Shown piece after piece: positions 1-16,300 of a stretch of DNA of 64,000 nucleotides. The stretch is from Thunnus maccoyii (Eukaryota > Chordata > Actinopteri > Scombriformes > Scombridae), in the NCBI RefSeq assembly GCF_910596095.1, contig NC_056544.1, positions 16,849,155 through 16,913,154 on the forward strand, read 5' to 3'. The stretch's first letter is position 1. Each line of letters begins with the position of its first letter. Below the pieces are notes generated by a model. The model had not been told where the DNA came from and searched no databases. It saw only the letters and a program-made list of their open reading frames with translations. The translations under genes were made by a program, and so were the position numbers.

Positions 1-1073
1 CCTCCCCAGGGGAATGGATGATTCAAAGGTGGGATTTCTCTTTGTCAAGACAGTTACTCTTTGTCATATCATATTTTCCTTCAGTTCTTTAGAAAAACCC
101 TCCCTACACTAACGCTGATGCAAATGAGACGGGTTATGACTTCCTGTATATGAAATAAGTCAGCTATCACAGATACCAGTGACTCAACCATGTAAATTTT
201 CATGTTCTAGTCATGGCAGTACATACATTCTCATACAGTAGTTGTCCTTGCTTGTGTCGGAGTAAAATTCTTTTACTTCAAGTTTTCATACTCTTCAAAT
301 ACCTTATTTGGCCTAGCCCATTTACTGTGTCTTCACTGTGCAAGTTTTTTTAAAAATGTTTTTCATAAGTATTTCATTAATTAATGTTTTTTTATGTTAA
401 AATGCTATTATAAACATATTTTTTCACTTGCAGACAGAGTTCACTTTAAGACACAGCTGTCTGAAAGTGAACCAATCCAAAAGGGTTGGAGGAGGGTTAA
501 TGACATCATTTACTAATAATTTACTTCTAATGAGATACCAAAAAAGCCTGTTGTGGTGAGTACTTTTTTTTTACAAGAATTTGCACTTTTGGCCATCAGT
601 CATCTCAAGGCAGATGTTTTCCATCAACTGTCAGATGAGAAATTCCTGCTTTGGCTGCCATGACTTGGGTGTGGCCAAAAGTGAGACATATTTTTAAACT
701 TGTAATCTTTAGAGCGTAGTTCAACAGCCTGCCTCAACTGTCGTAATAACAATGTGTGCCTGAGTGTCTTTTCAAGAAGCCCGGGTATCATATTAGCAAG
801 TGTCATCATGTCACTGTCATGGTGTTCACTGACAAAGGATTTAATCTGTTGAGATTGTCAGTGATTAATGATGAGCAACACAGAGAAACGCAAGAGATCA
901 TGATTTCACAACAAGCTTTCAGTGTTTCCAAACTCAAATCAAGCGTCTACCCTGGTTGTTCTACAATGAATCTGACATTAAAGGCTAAAATTAAACTAAA
1001 GACATGTTGTCCATAACAGAGCCAAATGTACTCTCATCACTCATCAGTATATTAAAGGGTAAGGCAGCCAAAT
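1..1073. other. Left flank, no gene seen
   Basis: AT-rich non-coding DNA downstream of tubb. Short open frames here lack splice context and protein similarity I recognise. Confidence 0.6.
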
Positions 1074-1562
1074 ACTGTCAACCAAACCCATAAATAGACT
1101 AAAACCAACAATGCCTTAGTCTATTTCTCAATACTTTCAGACTTCCACAACTTGTTGCTCTCAGACTGAAACCCTACTATTGAAGATATGAATCACTTTT
1201 TTTTTTTTTTAACGAAAACAGCTGACTGCACCTGTCTTCTTTAGCAAAAGCTCCTCAAACAGGAGTAAATCATGTATTTGTTGAGAACTATTTTTAGCTG
1301 TGAATTTTGTGCACTAGCGAGTATTTACAGCAGCAGGAAGGTTTATAGGGGATTGATTCAATCTGTATGTATTCATAAGAGTTGTGAAGAAACATGTTGG
1401 CCAGTGCAACTGTGTGACTCACTGATGTGTTTTTAATAGTATGGAGGTCCTTGGCACAGAGGATGAAGCTATATCAGGCTTTGCCTACACAGCCAATACT
1501 TGTAAGAAGGATCAATTCATTGCTGGTTTTGGTCTTTTCATAGGATTTGTTGACAATAAGAA
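1074..1562. mobile_element. Short inverted-repeat element, family A (near full length)
   Basis: The left end (TGTCAACCAAACCCATAAAT and on to CCAACAATG) is the imperfect reverse complement of the right end (attcattgctggttttggtc through ttgttgacaata), giving terminal repeats of about 40 bases around a non-coding core. Related copies lie at 17142-17555 and 25930-25985. This looks like a non-autonomous DNA transposon (MITE); the superfamily is not assignable from what I can see. Confidence 0.7.
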
Positions 1563-1935
1563 AAACAGAATATTACTAGACACATCCCATAGAGAGGAGG
1601 TGTCTCATGCATATTGTCTACAGTTTTATGGCAAATCTATACACATAAGTCACAAATAATTCAAGGACCTATATTATAATAGAAATATTGTCCTTATGCA
1701 CCTTTAAAAAACACAATGATACAAGTATTGACAGGACTTGATCTTTTATTCGAGACTTGAGACAGTGAATGCAAGTAAATGTTACAAAACTGTGTTAAGA
1801 CAAGACTTGTTTTGACAGTGGCAAAGCATGACTTGGAAAACCAATTACTACTTGTGTATTTTAGGTTCTAACACCACTCATGATCTTTCTCAGTATGAGC
1901 CGTATCTATGTGCAATATACATTTTGTTAAAGAGT

Positions 1936-1941
1936 TTTATT
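1936..1941 (-). terminator. Candidate tubb poly(A) signal
   Basis: AATAAA on the minus strand, about 140 bases past the tubb stop. A second AATAAA lies at 1745-1750. Motif only; which one is used cannot be decided from sequence. Confidence 0.4.
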
Positions 1942-2080
1942 TCATCATGATCTGCACACTGCAATGCGTAGCTAAACATTTGCATCTCTAGCTTACTTAT
2001 TATCTCACTGCACTATCCAACAATAATTATTATTGTGAGGGACTAGTTCACTCAGAACAGCAACAGTCAGTGTTTCAAAA

Positions 2081-6044
<3,964 letters not shown>

Positions 6045-6250
6045 GGTGCGCTGCGGATGCGGGCAGAGAACGTCCTGTCTGGTCTTCACCGGTGTCTGGT
6101 CTTCAGTCTGTTGCCGCTGTGTTTCTCAAAATCAGCACTTGCCTCATTTCTAGGGCGAGTGTTGAGCCGGCGAGATAGATAAACGTGCTGCTGGTCAGAT
6201 GACGTTACACACAGCGCAGCATCCCAGTATCCCTGTCAGCCAATAGGAGC
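6045..6250 (-). promoter_or_regulatory. Candidate tubb core promoter / 5' UTR region
   Basis: Just upstream of the tubb ATG, this stretch is more GC-rich than its surroundings. It contains a CRE-like TGACGTTA (6200-6207, one mismatch to the palindromic CRE) and a CCAAT box (6240-6244), 155-200 bases upstream of the start codon. No clear TATA box was seen. The transcription start is not visible. Confidence 0.35.
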
Positions 6251-6899
6251 GCACCGGTTTGATGCAGTGGACCAGCGGATCCTGCCGCATCATCCCCCTG
6301 TAGCCTGACATCACCCCCTGTCCCATGCAGATTAAATGTTGCCTTTTTTGTCGCTTGGCTGAGGTTGTTCCATAAAGTCCTGACGACTGCTTTCCCTGCC
6401 AGGGAATGTTAAACGTTATCGGTGTAAAACTAGTTCTACAAGTGCTGATTCGATCAGATCTGTGCTGTGTGAATATCATGTTCAGGATCAGCACCTACCA
6501 GGCTAGCTGCACAAAACAGCCTACTGTTTAGAAAAAACAGGCAAAAAGAAAGCTAGCTATAAACTCAGAGTTTTCATGTTTTAGTTTGAATGATGCAGAG
6601 ACCCTTATGGGTTGACAAAATGCTACAACCAGAGCTGCATTAACCCACTGTGGGACCCTGGGTCAAAAATTAGCTGTGGGCACCTACTGAGCCTCGGCCT
6701 CCCATACACATGTTCCCCGGCCCAGTCTGCCCAGAGACCCAGAAACCAACCAGTATCTCCATGCTGCAATGCTATCCTGTTTGCTGTATTTCAGTTTGAT
6801 TGTAATTATTTCATTGAATGTAAATATGTTGTATGTATGCATAACATAAACTGAAATATTAAAGACATTAAAGGAATAGTAACATCACTGTAGGGTACT

Positions 6900-7530
6900 G
6901 GAGAAATACAATTTACCGAGCTTTAAGAATTTTAGATTATTCTCAAATTTGTGCCTAGTTTATAAAATTTTAAATGGTTTGGCCCCTCCTCCACTATGTG
7001 ACTTTGTGTACACAAGCTCAGTAAGTTCTATTAGATCCTCCAGAATATCCTCTATAAAAGATCATACCATACCATTTTGTCGCACTGCATTTGGGCAGTC
7101 AGCTTTCTCTGTGAAAGCCACAACTCAGTGGAATGCCCTACCTGATGATATGAAGAACTGTAGTCCTATCAATGCATTCAAGACCAGACTGAAACATGTA
7201 CTAAAGACCAATCGAGTTTAGTTTACATTATTTCTAATTGACATTGTGGGTGTATGTGATGTGCTGTGTGTAGCTTTGTATTTTGTATTTTGTATGGTGT
7301 GTTCTGTGTGTTTTTTGTTTGTTTGTTTGTTTGTTATGGGGCTTTTGTTTTTGTTTTGTTTTGTTTTGGTTTTTTTTGCTTTTTACTGTTTGTTGTTGTG
7401 CTGTTGTATGTTTTTTGTCGGGGACTACAGATGCAAATTAGCTTCAAGCTAACTCTGGTGCAGTGCATCTTAAATGTTTCAAACTGCACACCGTCCCATT
7501 CAATAAATAAATCAGTCAATCATTTTGGGA
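6900..7530 (+). mobile_element. 3' end of a LINE (L2-like) with reverse-transcriptase C-terminus
   Basis: Frame 6952-7221 encodes CLVYKILNGLAPPPLCDFV, then TAFGQSAFSVKATTQWNALP and FKTRLKHVL before a stop. This is the conserved C-terminal end of L2/CR1-group LINE polyproteins in fish. A T/G-rich 3' region (TTTG repeats 7313-7370) follows, ending in AATAAATAAATCAGTCAATC near 7500-7525. The piece is a typical 5'-truncated insertion; the clade name is a judgement from motif memory. Confidence 0.75.
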
Positions 7531-7623
7531 AATATGCTTATTCATTTTCTTGACTGATACCACTCTCATATCTGTGCTTTAAATATGAAGCTACAGCCAG
7601 GACACAGTCAGCTTAGTTTAGCA

Positions 7624-8035
7624 TTAAAGTCCAGATGAAATAGTACTCGAGAGTATCTAACTTCCGTATCATGACATACTTACAAATGAAACAGGACAGA
7701 TAGGCGGGACATGACGTTGGGAAGAATTTGATTGGAACATTGAATAGTGGGCATGTCACAATGAATTTTAGCTCTGTTGCGCTAAAAATTGAAGATTGAT
7801 TGATGGGTGGGTGTCATGATATTATTGGTTTAAGCCTACATATGCAAGCACACGCAATATTTTGTTTTACAGAAAGAAAATATGATTGGATTTTCATATA
7901 AGAACACAAAGAATTTGTATTTAAAATTTAAAATTTTGCATTTTTTGGCATATATTGTTAAATTGATGTACAATATGAGCGAGGATGTGATCTAAAAGGG
8001 TTAAAAAGGCATTTTTCATTTCATCTCGACTTTAA
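7624..8035. mobile_element. MITE, family C
   Basis: Terminal inverted repeat of about 18 bases with one mismatch: TTAAAGTCCAGATGAAAT at the left, complement of ATTTCATCTCGACTTTAA at the right. About 412 bases, non-coding, AT-rich core. Confidence 0.6.
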
Positions 8036-8501
8036 GATTGGAAACAGTCTTCCTGTGGTGACAAGTCATTCTGCCAGGACAAAACATAGTCCAGCAGATA
8101 ACCCCCCCAGAACTGGCAAACTTTCTACACTCTGGTTTTTTGTTAAACAAACAGGGTATAACTTTGTAATTTGTGAGATTTAGAGGTGCTGGTGGGCAGA
8201 TTTTTTTTTTTTTTTTTTACATTTAGCCAGAGCAAGGATAGCTAAGCCCCCGTTTCAAGTCCCTTTCAGTCCCTATTGGATAACTTAAATAGGTGTGAGA
8301 GGGAGAAAAAGAAAAAAGAGAGATGATTGTTTGTTCTTATTTTTTAGTTCTTAAAAAGTTTATTTCTTTAAGTAAGGCCAGCCAACAGTGAAAATATTTG
8401 AATGTCCATTTAAAATTTGATTAAAAAAAAAAAAAAAATCAATGAAATGTCATGATAAAATCAACGACTCAGCTAATCCACAGTTGATCAATAAATAGTG
8501 G

Positions 8502-9376
8502 TTTATTTTAACAACAGGTATGGCTTATATACAAGTGCATTATGTATGTTAAAACACATGAAACCAAACAATCGGAAATTATAAATGGTACAATCCATGG
8601 TTTTTACATTCATTCAAATCTCCCTTCAAGAGATTCTGAGTCGCATGGTTGAGAGAAGCAAAACCTGAAATGTGTACACTGGGGACTTCATGTCTCTGAG
8701 ACTTTTTAGTTCAAAACATTTCACTAGTCCATGTTATGATCTATGATCCTTCATATCATTGACGCTGCGTGTTTCCTCACACTTATTTACAAAAGGCATA
8801 ACTAGTGTAATGACAGCCTGATGTACTCTGTTTCATCAATCTTTTATTCTTTTTTTTCTTTTTTTTTGCTTTTTCATCAATAGCTGTCTGCTAGTCTACA
8901 CTTTCGCTGGTGCTAATGTTGCTTTGGATTGTTTTTATTGATTTCTACCTTAATTCTGCTCCAAACCGAGTTAAACCAATTGCTTATTAAGAAGGATGCA
9001 ATAGCTCCCATCTGCACCATGAAATAGCTGCATGGAAGTTGTGAAAGTGGAAGCAACAGATCTCAGAGAAGACATCGGTTGTATTGTGCTGTGTCATTGT
9101 CTTTACACTGGTGATGCATGGGGGCTTGGCGATACACAGTTTAAATTTCTGCAGCAATATACACACTGAGACAGAGACACCGACACTCACAGGCAAGGAG
9201 GAATCAGAGTAATGTGAAGCTACTGACCACTGCAGTCAAGCCACTCTCTACTGCAGATGCCATGAATTCCTTATTAAATCCAGTGTCAACCCTGTTCCAC
9301 AAAGTAGATCATATATGGGTCTATTGCAAGAGTTACTAGTTATTCCTGTATTGTATCTAAATTTCAACTCCATTTT

Positions 9377-9412
<36 letters not shown>

Positions 9413-11745
9413 TTTACTGTCAAGACAGCCAAGCTCCACCAAATCTGACATCACATGATTACAGGGCATTGTGCTTTGAGGCGCAGCAGCATGGCATAGA
9501 TATGTTAACACATCAAATGCTCATATGAATATTTCAATGAATGGAAGTTTGCTGACTTGATAACCTATTAAAAGATCACCCTGAATCAATCTAAAATAGA
9601 GCTTTCATACTTTGATTCAAGCTGCATTTGAGGATGTCATTCACAGGAAAACAACCACAAAGAAGGTTTGCTCAATCATTCAGATACCTAAAGATATGTA
9701 AGCCTTTGTCAGTGCACATTTGACTTGGATTAAAAGAAAGGTGAAGTTTGGTGAGTAAAGTACTTGTAAGGTTCATTACAAGTGTATCACAAGGTTGTGA
9801 GAATGACAAAGTCTTCTGTCATGTCTGGAGTTGTCTTCTGACTCCTGAATGACACGTTAATAGGTCACCAATACTCCCTGGATGAATTACTTGTAATATG
9901 ATATATACTGTGAGAAGGTTTTTTGTTTTGTTTTTTTATCACATTTGAAATGACAAGACATCATTCAGTTGGCTCTAAGGTTTTACAGTACAGTGTAATT
10001 ACTATTGTTATTTAGCATGATTTTTATGAGGATTTTTGTAAACAGTGGTATATCTGCAGTTATACATCTTTCTAAGACAAATATTACAACCTCCAACGCT
10101 TGTACTACAACTGTCAAGTTACACACGGATCGTAGTCAAGTATAATGCTGTCCACAGATGGACATGGGCTTTGGAAGAAAAAGTACCACCTCAGAGTCTG
10201 TCAATTTAAGAATGTGAATATGTCAAGATCTGTAAGTAAGAATTTGACCTGTATTTTCACAAAAATGTGAAGTATTGCATTTTTCTTTAAGGTAAACTTA
10301 GTTGTGTGCGTGTGACTGTATGAACAAAATGACATACAAAAACTAGTGTTAATGCCAGATAGTGATTTGGAGAAAAACACACTGAAGGTTAGCAATGCTG
10401 TGACTGTTGGCAATCACATCAAACATTTTGTCATCCACGGGTTCATTTCAAAAAATATCATTTGCGTCTTTTTATAAGGTTGCTCGTTTGTTTTGCTGAC
10501 ACGTTCACAATTATTTTTCATGCTTTGTCCCCACTGCAAAGAATAAGGTGCCACCACACTGAGGTGTCACGAATACTGCAAGAATGAAGTATAGCTTTGT
10601 ACAGTAAGGGCATGCCATGGGAGATTATTCAAAATAATACTTTGAATTTAAAAAAAAAAACAAAACAAAACAAAAAAAAAACTGAATCAAGCTCAACAAC
10701 TAATTATGCATTTACTTACAATATCACATTTACAAATAAAAGCATTTGCATACCAGAAATTTCATTGACTCAAACATTTGAAAAAATAAAACAGTTTTTC
10801 AGACCGACAAAATATGGGTCACTCTTTTCTCTGATGTTCATACAATGAACCACATATTGATGAAAGCAATTTGGTAATCTCATCTCTCAATTCGAATTGA
10901 TCAAATGTTGATACAGCCATCAGGCTTTTATTACTTTGAGAAATAATTTAAGTCATATTTAGTATTTCTGAACTTTGAAATTGGATTCATCTGATTCACT
11001 TATGCACATACAGTCTATGGCAGGGGAATGCGTTCGACAGTATTTCCCCCAACAGGCAAATACTGTAATTATACTGATTTTTGGCACTATTTCGACATTT
11101 AATTTTGGTCAGAGTAGTTTTTGGCGCTGTATTTAGAAAATCCCTCCAATTATGATTGTTAACCTCTGTAATGGCAAAAAATACTATGTAACATTCAGAT
11201 GTTTTTTGTCCATAAAGGTAAGGCGATATTTCTATACAAATATGTTAGATGGACATTTCATTTGAGCAGAAGTACCAGTGATTTGATTTTTTTTGTTTGT
11301 TTGTTTTTTTAGCATCATTGCATTTCTCACCAGCCCTGGTGACACATCTCAGTGATTGTGGGTAAGTTTTAAGTCTCTTTAAAATGACAGACAGTGATTT
11401 CCCATTCATTTACATCAAAGTAGTTTATAGGCTGGTGATTTCCAGTGACATTCAAAAAAAGAGCAGAAGATATTGTCACATTGTCACAAACCAGCCTCTG
11501 GCACTCTCTCACTTGTGTGGTGTCATTTATTGGCTAAATGTAGGAAGGGGGGGCATTAAGAAACATACAGCAGCTCTGTAAGATATGTCTACTCAACTCC
11601 AGGTGGGGACAGTCTTCATTAAGTGCCTGAAGTCTGAGCAGGACAGTTTGTGTGTCCCCCCCCCTCCTCTCCCCTCTGATTATTCATGTGGCGTGGGCTG
11701 TTTCCTGTTGCAACCGGAAAGCTTCCTCCTGCCTGCAACACTGGA
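8502..11745 (-). other. Probable slc22a23 3' UTR and downstream DNA
   Basis: Non-coding DNA after the slc22a23 stop. Minus-strand AATAAA signals occur close to the stop (11526-11531), near 10927-10932, and at 8502-8507; the last would give a 3' UTR of about 3.2 kb. Mammalian SLC22A23 also has a long 3' UTR, but the end here is not established. Contains a 30-base T run at 9380-9409 and A-rich tracts near 10650-10680. Confidence 0.4.
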
Positions 11746-13306
11746 TCACGATGACGCCACTCCGTTGATGGTGTTGTTTTCTGTGCTGGCACTGTCCCTG
11801 ATGGAAAGGACACCAGAGTCTATGGGGGAGGAGACGGTGCAGTCCATTACAGAGGGGGGAACTGCTTCTGTAGGGCCTGAATCCGTCACGGAAGTCGGTA
11901 TTGAATCTACAACAATGGAAGCAGGTGAATCCTGTGTGGGCTGAACAATGTCTGTGACAGTCAGAGCGGTAGACTCTGGAGTGGGGGCGTGCACAATGTC
12001 TGTGACGGGGAGAATGGAAGGAGACGACGCAGTGGTGTTGACAGTATCTATGACAGGAGGAATGGAGGAGTCCGCTGAGGGCGTATGGCCTGAGTCAATG
12101 GTTGGGGGAGGAGTGGGTGAAGGGGAAAAAGTGGCTGGGCTAGGAGAGGTAGGGGAAGGAGGAGAAAGGTCATTAACACAGGGAGAGGTAGAGTCTAATT
12201 GTGGTGGTTGGGAGTCTATTACAGCCGGTATGGGTGAGTCTCTAGTGGAAGGAGTAGATGTAGATTCGTCTACTATTTCTAACTGGATGGGAATGTCAGA
12301 GTTTGCACTAATGGAAGGTGGAGGGTCAGTGGAAATGTTGCAGTCTGTCATAGGAACAGGAGAGGGAGCAGGTGATGGAGGGAGACTGTCATGCAAAGAT
12401 GGAGACAGGGAGTCTGCTAAAGGGACATGAGTGGCCTCTAGCAAAGGTGGGTCGAATTCTGGGGTGATGCTGTCGATGTCATTGCCCAGCGGGTTCGGGG
12501 ATTCTAATGTGGAGCTAGGCAGTGGCTCGATGATGGGTGTGGTGCAGATCAATAAGGAGGCAGGCACAGTTTGAGGGACAGAGTCCAGTGAAGATGGGAG
12601 AGGAGTAGCTGATTCGTTTGCAGGAGACGGACCAGAGTCATTCATCTCAGGAACAATAGGATCCGTCAATGGCTCAACAGAATCCAGGACTATTGCGGGA
12701 GGTTCTTCAGCACTGCCTAAAAGTGGGTCTGTGACACATGAGGCTTTGTGTAAAGGAGTGGAAGATAGCAGGTGCTCTTTACTGGCAAGCATGATGCCGT
12801 CTTTACCCAGGGCTGCGATGGGGGTCGTGGATAAGGACGAAACTGAGTGACCGTTTGGGTCTTTCTGCTCAGGGTTGACAGGCTGCATCTCCGTGAACGT
12901 GGGGGCAGACATATCCCCCACCGATGGAGCGGTCAAATCAACAGCCGAAGAGGCGGTGGAGTCCATGGTGGACACTGCTGTGGCGGCTGCCTCGTGGAGT
13001 GGCGTGTCATGCACCCTTGTGTAGTCCCTGCTGCTCTCAGATTGGGCCAGCAAGAGGCGCTGTTCTCCAGGTTTCCTCGGGGGAATAAGGGGTTGACGGG
13101 TGTAGGTTTCACCGTCAGCCAGGGTCTCAGGGAGGGGCTGGTAGCGCGTCTCAGGCAGCAGGAGAATGCAGATGATGCAGATGAGAGTGCAGCAGGCAAA
13201 GATAATGTGGTGAAGGAAATAGCCCTTCTGATTGTGGAGCTCCATGATGGGTGCAGTCAGCATGCCGAAGCCAGCACTGGCCAGGACCAGGCCAAGACCA
13301 CCACCC
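11746..13306 (-). CDS. slc22a23: slc22a23 coding exon 10: TM11-12 plus a very long repeat-built tail
   Basis: Begins GGGLGLVLASAGFG and continues through HNQKGYFLHHIIFACC and ICILLLPETR (TM11-12), then the conserved cytoplasmic stretch YQPLPETLADGETYTRQPLI and EQRLLL up to about residue 600. The remaining 415 or so residues are dominated by Ser, Pro, Thr, Asp and Val, with recurrent V-x-D-S/I-x-P units spaced 8 or 16 residues apart. The frame stays open to a TGA at 11748-11746. The last residues NGVASS resemble the NGMK-type end of the mammalian protein, suggesting expansion inside the exon, not loss of the old stop. The tail is predicted disordered and cytoplasmic (inference). Confidence 0.88.
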
Positions 13307-16300
13307 CTATGGTGAGAGGGAAAATGTTATTACCTGGCATGATTTGGGGATTATCCCCTACACCTAAAATCCTCATAAACTACCCAAAGGAAAGATTAAA
13401 TTCACTACAATAAAATAATGTTTATGTATAGATGTATATGTTGTATTGTAACTGCCACCTAAATCATTTAGAAAGGGGAAACTCTCATTTTTGTCATGTA
13501 TGCTTCTGTTGACGTATCACTGCCATTTTATCAGACAGCAGCAGAGAGTGCTGCAGTACCACCAAACATCCCCTCGTTTACATGCAGTCCCATTCCTCTC
13601 CTATCATTGCCTATTTTATCCACCAGAGGGCGCCCTTACAGCACTTTAAGCAGAACAACACCCCTTACATAACCCCAGATAATGAACATCCAGTGCTGTG
13701 TCATATATTCTCAGAGGGGGGTGGCTAATTTGTACAAGATGTGGATTACATTTGACACTGAACTGTAAGAGTCTGTTGTTTCCAGCAGTTCAATAATTTC
13801 ATACTCTCTTTTAACAAGAGGTGGAACAGCTAATCCATCTGTAGGAACATGTAATGTGGTCAAAGCAAACCTTATATCTTAAACCTCTGTACTGACTGAA
13901 TTATCAGAGTGATCAGGATAATTAAACAGGTAGAAAAAGAAAAGATCAGCATTGTTTACACCATATGCATTTCTTGCAACCTGATGGCTGACATTTATAA
14001 TTTAAGATACATTCAAACTACAAGAGCGAACACAAACACATCAGAGACTATTCACCCAATGGCAAAGCATGTGTTATGCATTAGAAAAACAGCTGTTTTA
14101 CTCCTTCGAGGAGTAAATCTTATTTTTCCACATTTCCTCCTACTCCTCCTCCTCCTCGAAGCGCTCTGTTGGTACAGTCCCAGTGTTTCAGTGGGCTTAC
14201 CTGATCACAGTGGGTGTGATCTCAGCACAGAAAAAGATGCTCAGGTTGCTGACTGCGTGGGAGGAGAACATGCCGATGATGGAAAAGGCGATGGAGAAGT
14301 TCTTATTTAGTGTACCTGAGTTTTCTGCAGACAAAACAGGAGACACACACATGTGGCAATTTGCACTCAGTAACCTGTGTAATCAGTAAAAGCTCAACAG
14401 TTCTGTACATGTAAATAAGGGTTGGGAGAAAAAAAATGTGCAAAGGGTGCTGTTTTTTTCCAAGAAGCACAGCATATTTTGAATTATTAGGAAAGTGACA
14501 TTGGTGTGCTGGGAGAAGAGAATACCTTCTGATAATGATTTCAAAGGGTGTAAATTAAGGATATATGGAAGCAAAAACAGGCCATAATAATTAAAAAAAT
14601 TTTATCAGCAACTGTTACCTAATTGTGGAATTTAACAACAACTGAATACTTAATATTGCAATTTAAATATCACTGAATGTATAAGCATTCAAATATTTTT
14701 AAAATCTGTTTGAATATATATGGTTTCATTTCCTATCTTCCATTCTCTACTGTTTAAGGTTTCCAGTCACTCATCTGACTCTTTCTGCCTTGAATCATGT
14801 GACTGACAGGGCGTAACCTTACAGAGCAGAGGTCTGATCAGTTCCTTCAGGCTCGATTAACTATCCTCGGTAGCCCAGATATTCAAGTTTGACTTTTTTT
14901 TATCTCAAATTTTGGTGCCTGAATGTAACCAATCTGATTTACAGCCTGACTTGAATTTTGACATCAGAATTCAATTAACTGAATTTGAGCAACTTACATG
15001 GAGATTTTTGAAGCTGAATGTGTGAACTCTTAAGAAACGCTGATATCAAGTTTGTGAGGTTGTAGAATTTAAGAGTAGCTTCTGGAAATTCCAAAGATGG
15101 GGAAATGAAACAGATAGATACTAGATATTTCAACAATGCTATAAAATCAGTGATATTTGAATTTCAACATTAAGTATTCAGTAGTGGTTACATTTCACAA
15201 TTAGATATACAGTTGTTTATAAAAATTCAAATTACTATGGCCTCTTTTTGTTTCAGTATATCTTTAATTTACCGCATAAAGCCAGAAAGATGGATTCCAA
15301 AGTCGAATATTTCAATTTGAAATTAAGTATTCAATTGCTTGTAAAATTAAAATTATTATGTATCTCCTCAACCACAAGAGATGTTAGGGTTTCTTAAACT
15401 GGATCTTTCATGGCATTTCAGAGTGTATCATCACTAATTTCAAACTGCACACTGCGAAAACATTAATATAAAGTGCCAATAAACTCTGGTCAAATTAAAC
15501 TGTTTTCCGGCACTGTTTATTTTGATGAATCACCAAGGATTAGGCCGGTACACAGAAAGCCCATTCACACCAAAGATGGTTTGTTTGTTTTTATGAATAA
15601 GACATGGTGAAGAAAGCATAAAGAGGATCAGAGGGAACTGCTCTATGATCAGTTCCTGCTTCCCACTGGGGGATTAGCGGGGAGAGAATAAAGAGATTGA
15701 TAAACAGAGGAGAACAGTAGAGGAAGGCTGGTTGGGAGATTCACCGCTCCGTAACAAAGAGGCTCACCCTCTTCCACACAAAGGGGATAAATAAGTGAAA
15801 TGCTAGCCTTAATTTCATCTAGGACTTCATTATGAGTCTATGCAGGGCTTGTATAGCCCTAGTGAAATACTGCAAGATATGCAGCACATATCTAAAAGCC
15901 CATCAAGATAGCGCAGCAACCTAAGTGATGTGGTAGGAGTCGTTCCATTCACACTTGAATGTGGAGCTGATAAAAATATGATCCACCTGACAAAGAGTAA
16001 TCAATTATTGATTGATTCAAAGTTTATCTACACAACCAAAACACTGCAAGTACAAGACTTGAGAGGAGTACAAATAAGCAGATGATCCTACCTATATTCA
16101 GATGGCCACTGTATTTCCCCAGCACTAGAGGAGAATAAAAGAGATAAGATATGTATCAGTGAGAAACACAAAAAGGTTACATTTTCACATTCAGTCAGAC
16201 AATAAATTAAATCCAGGGGTCAAACATTAAAAACAAAAACACGCACACACGTCGGGGAAAGCTTGTCAACACACAGTTACAACACAAACAACTTCAAAGG

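Noticed and set aside
1441..1659. 72-residue plus-strand frame
   Set aside because: Lies largely inside the family A inverted-repeat element and reads into its terminal repeat.
6612..6854. 80-residue plus-strand frame left of the LINE
   Set aside because: No recognisable domain and no conserved boundary; likely chance.
11948..12430. 160-residue open frame on the plus strand opposite the slc22a23 tail
   Set aside because: It is the antisense shadow of the repeat-rich exon 10; no splice sites, no recognisable protein.
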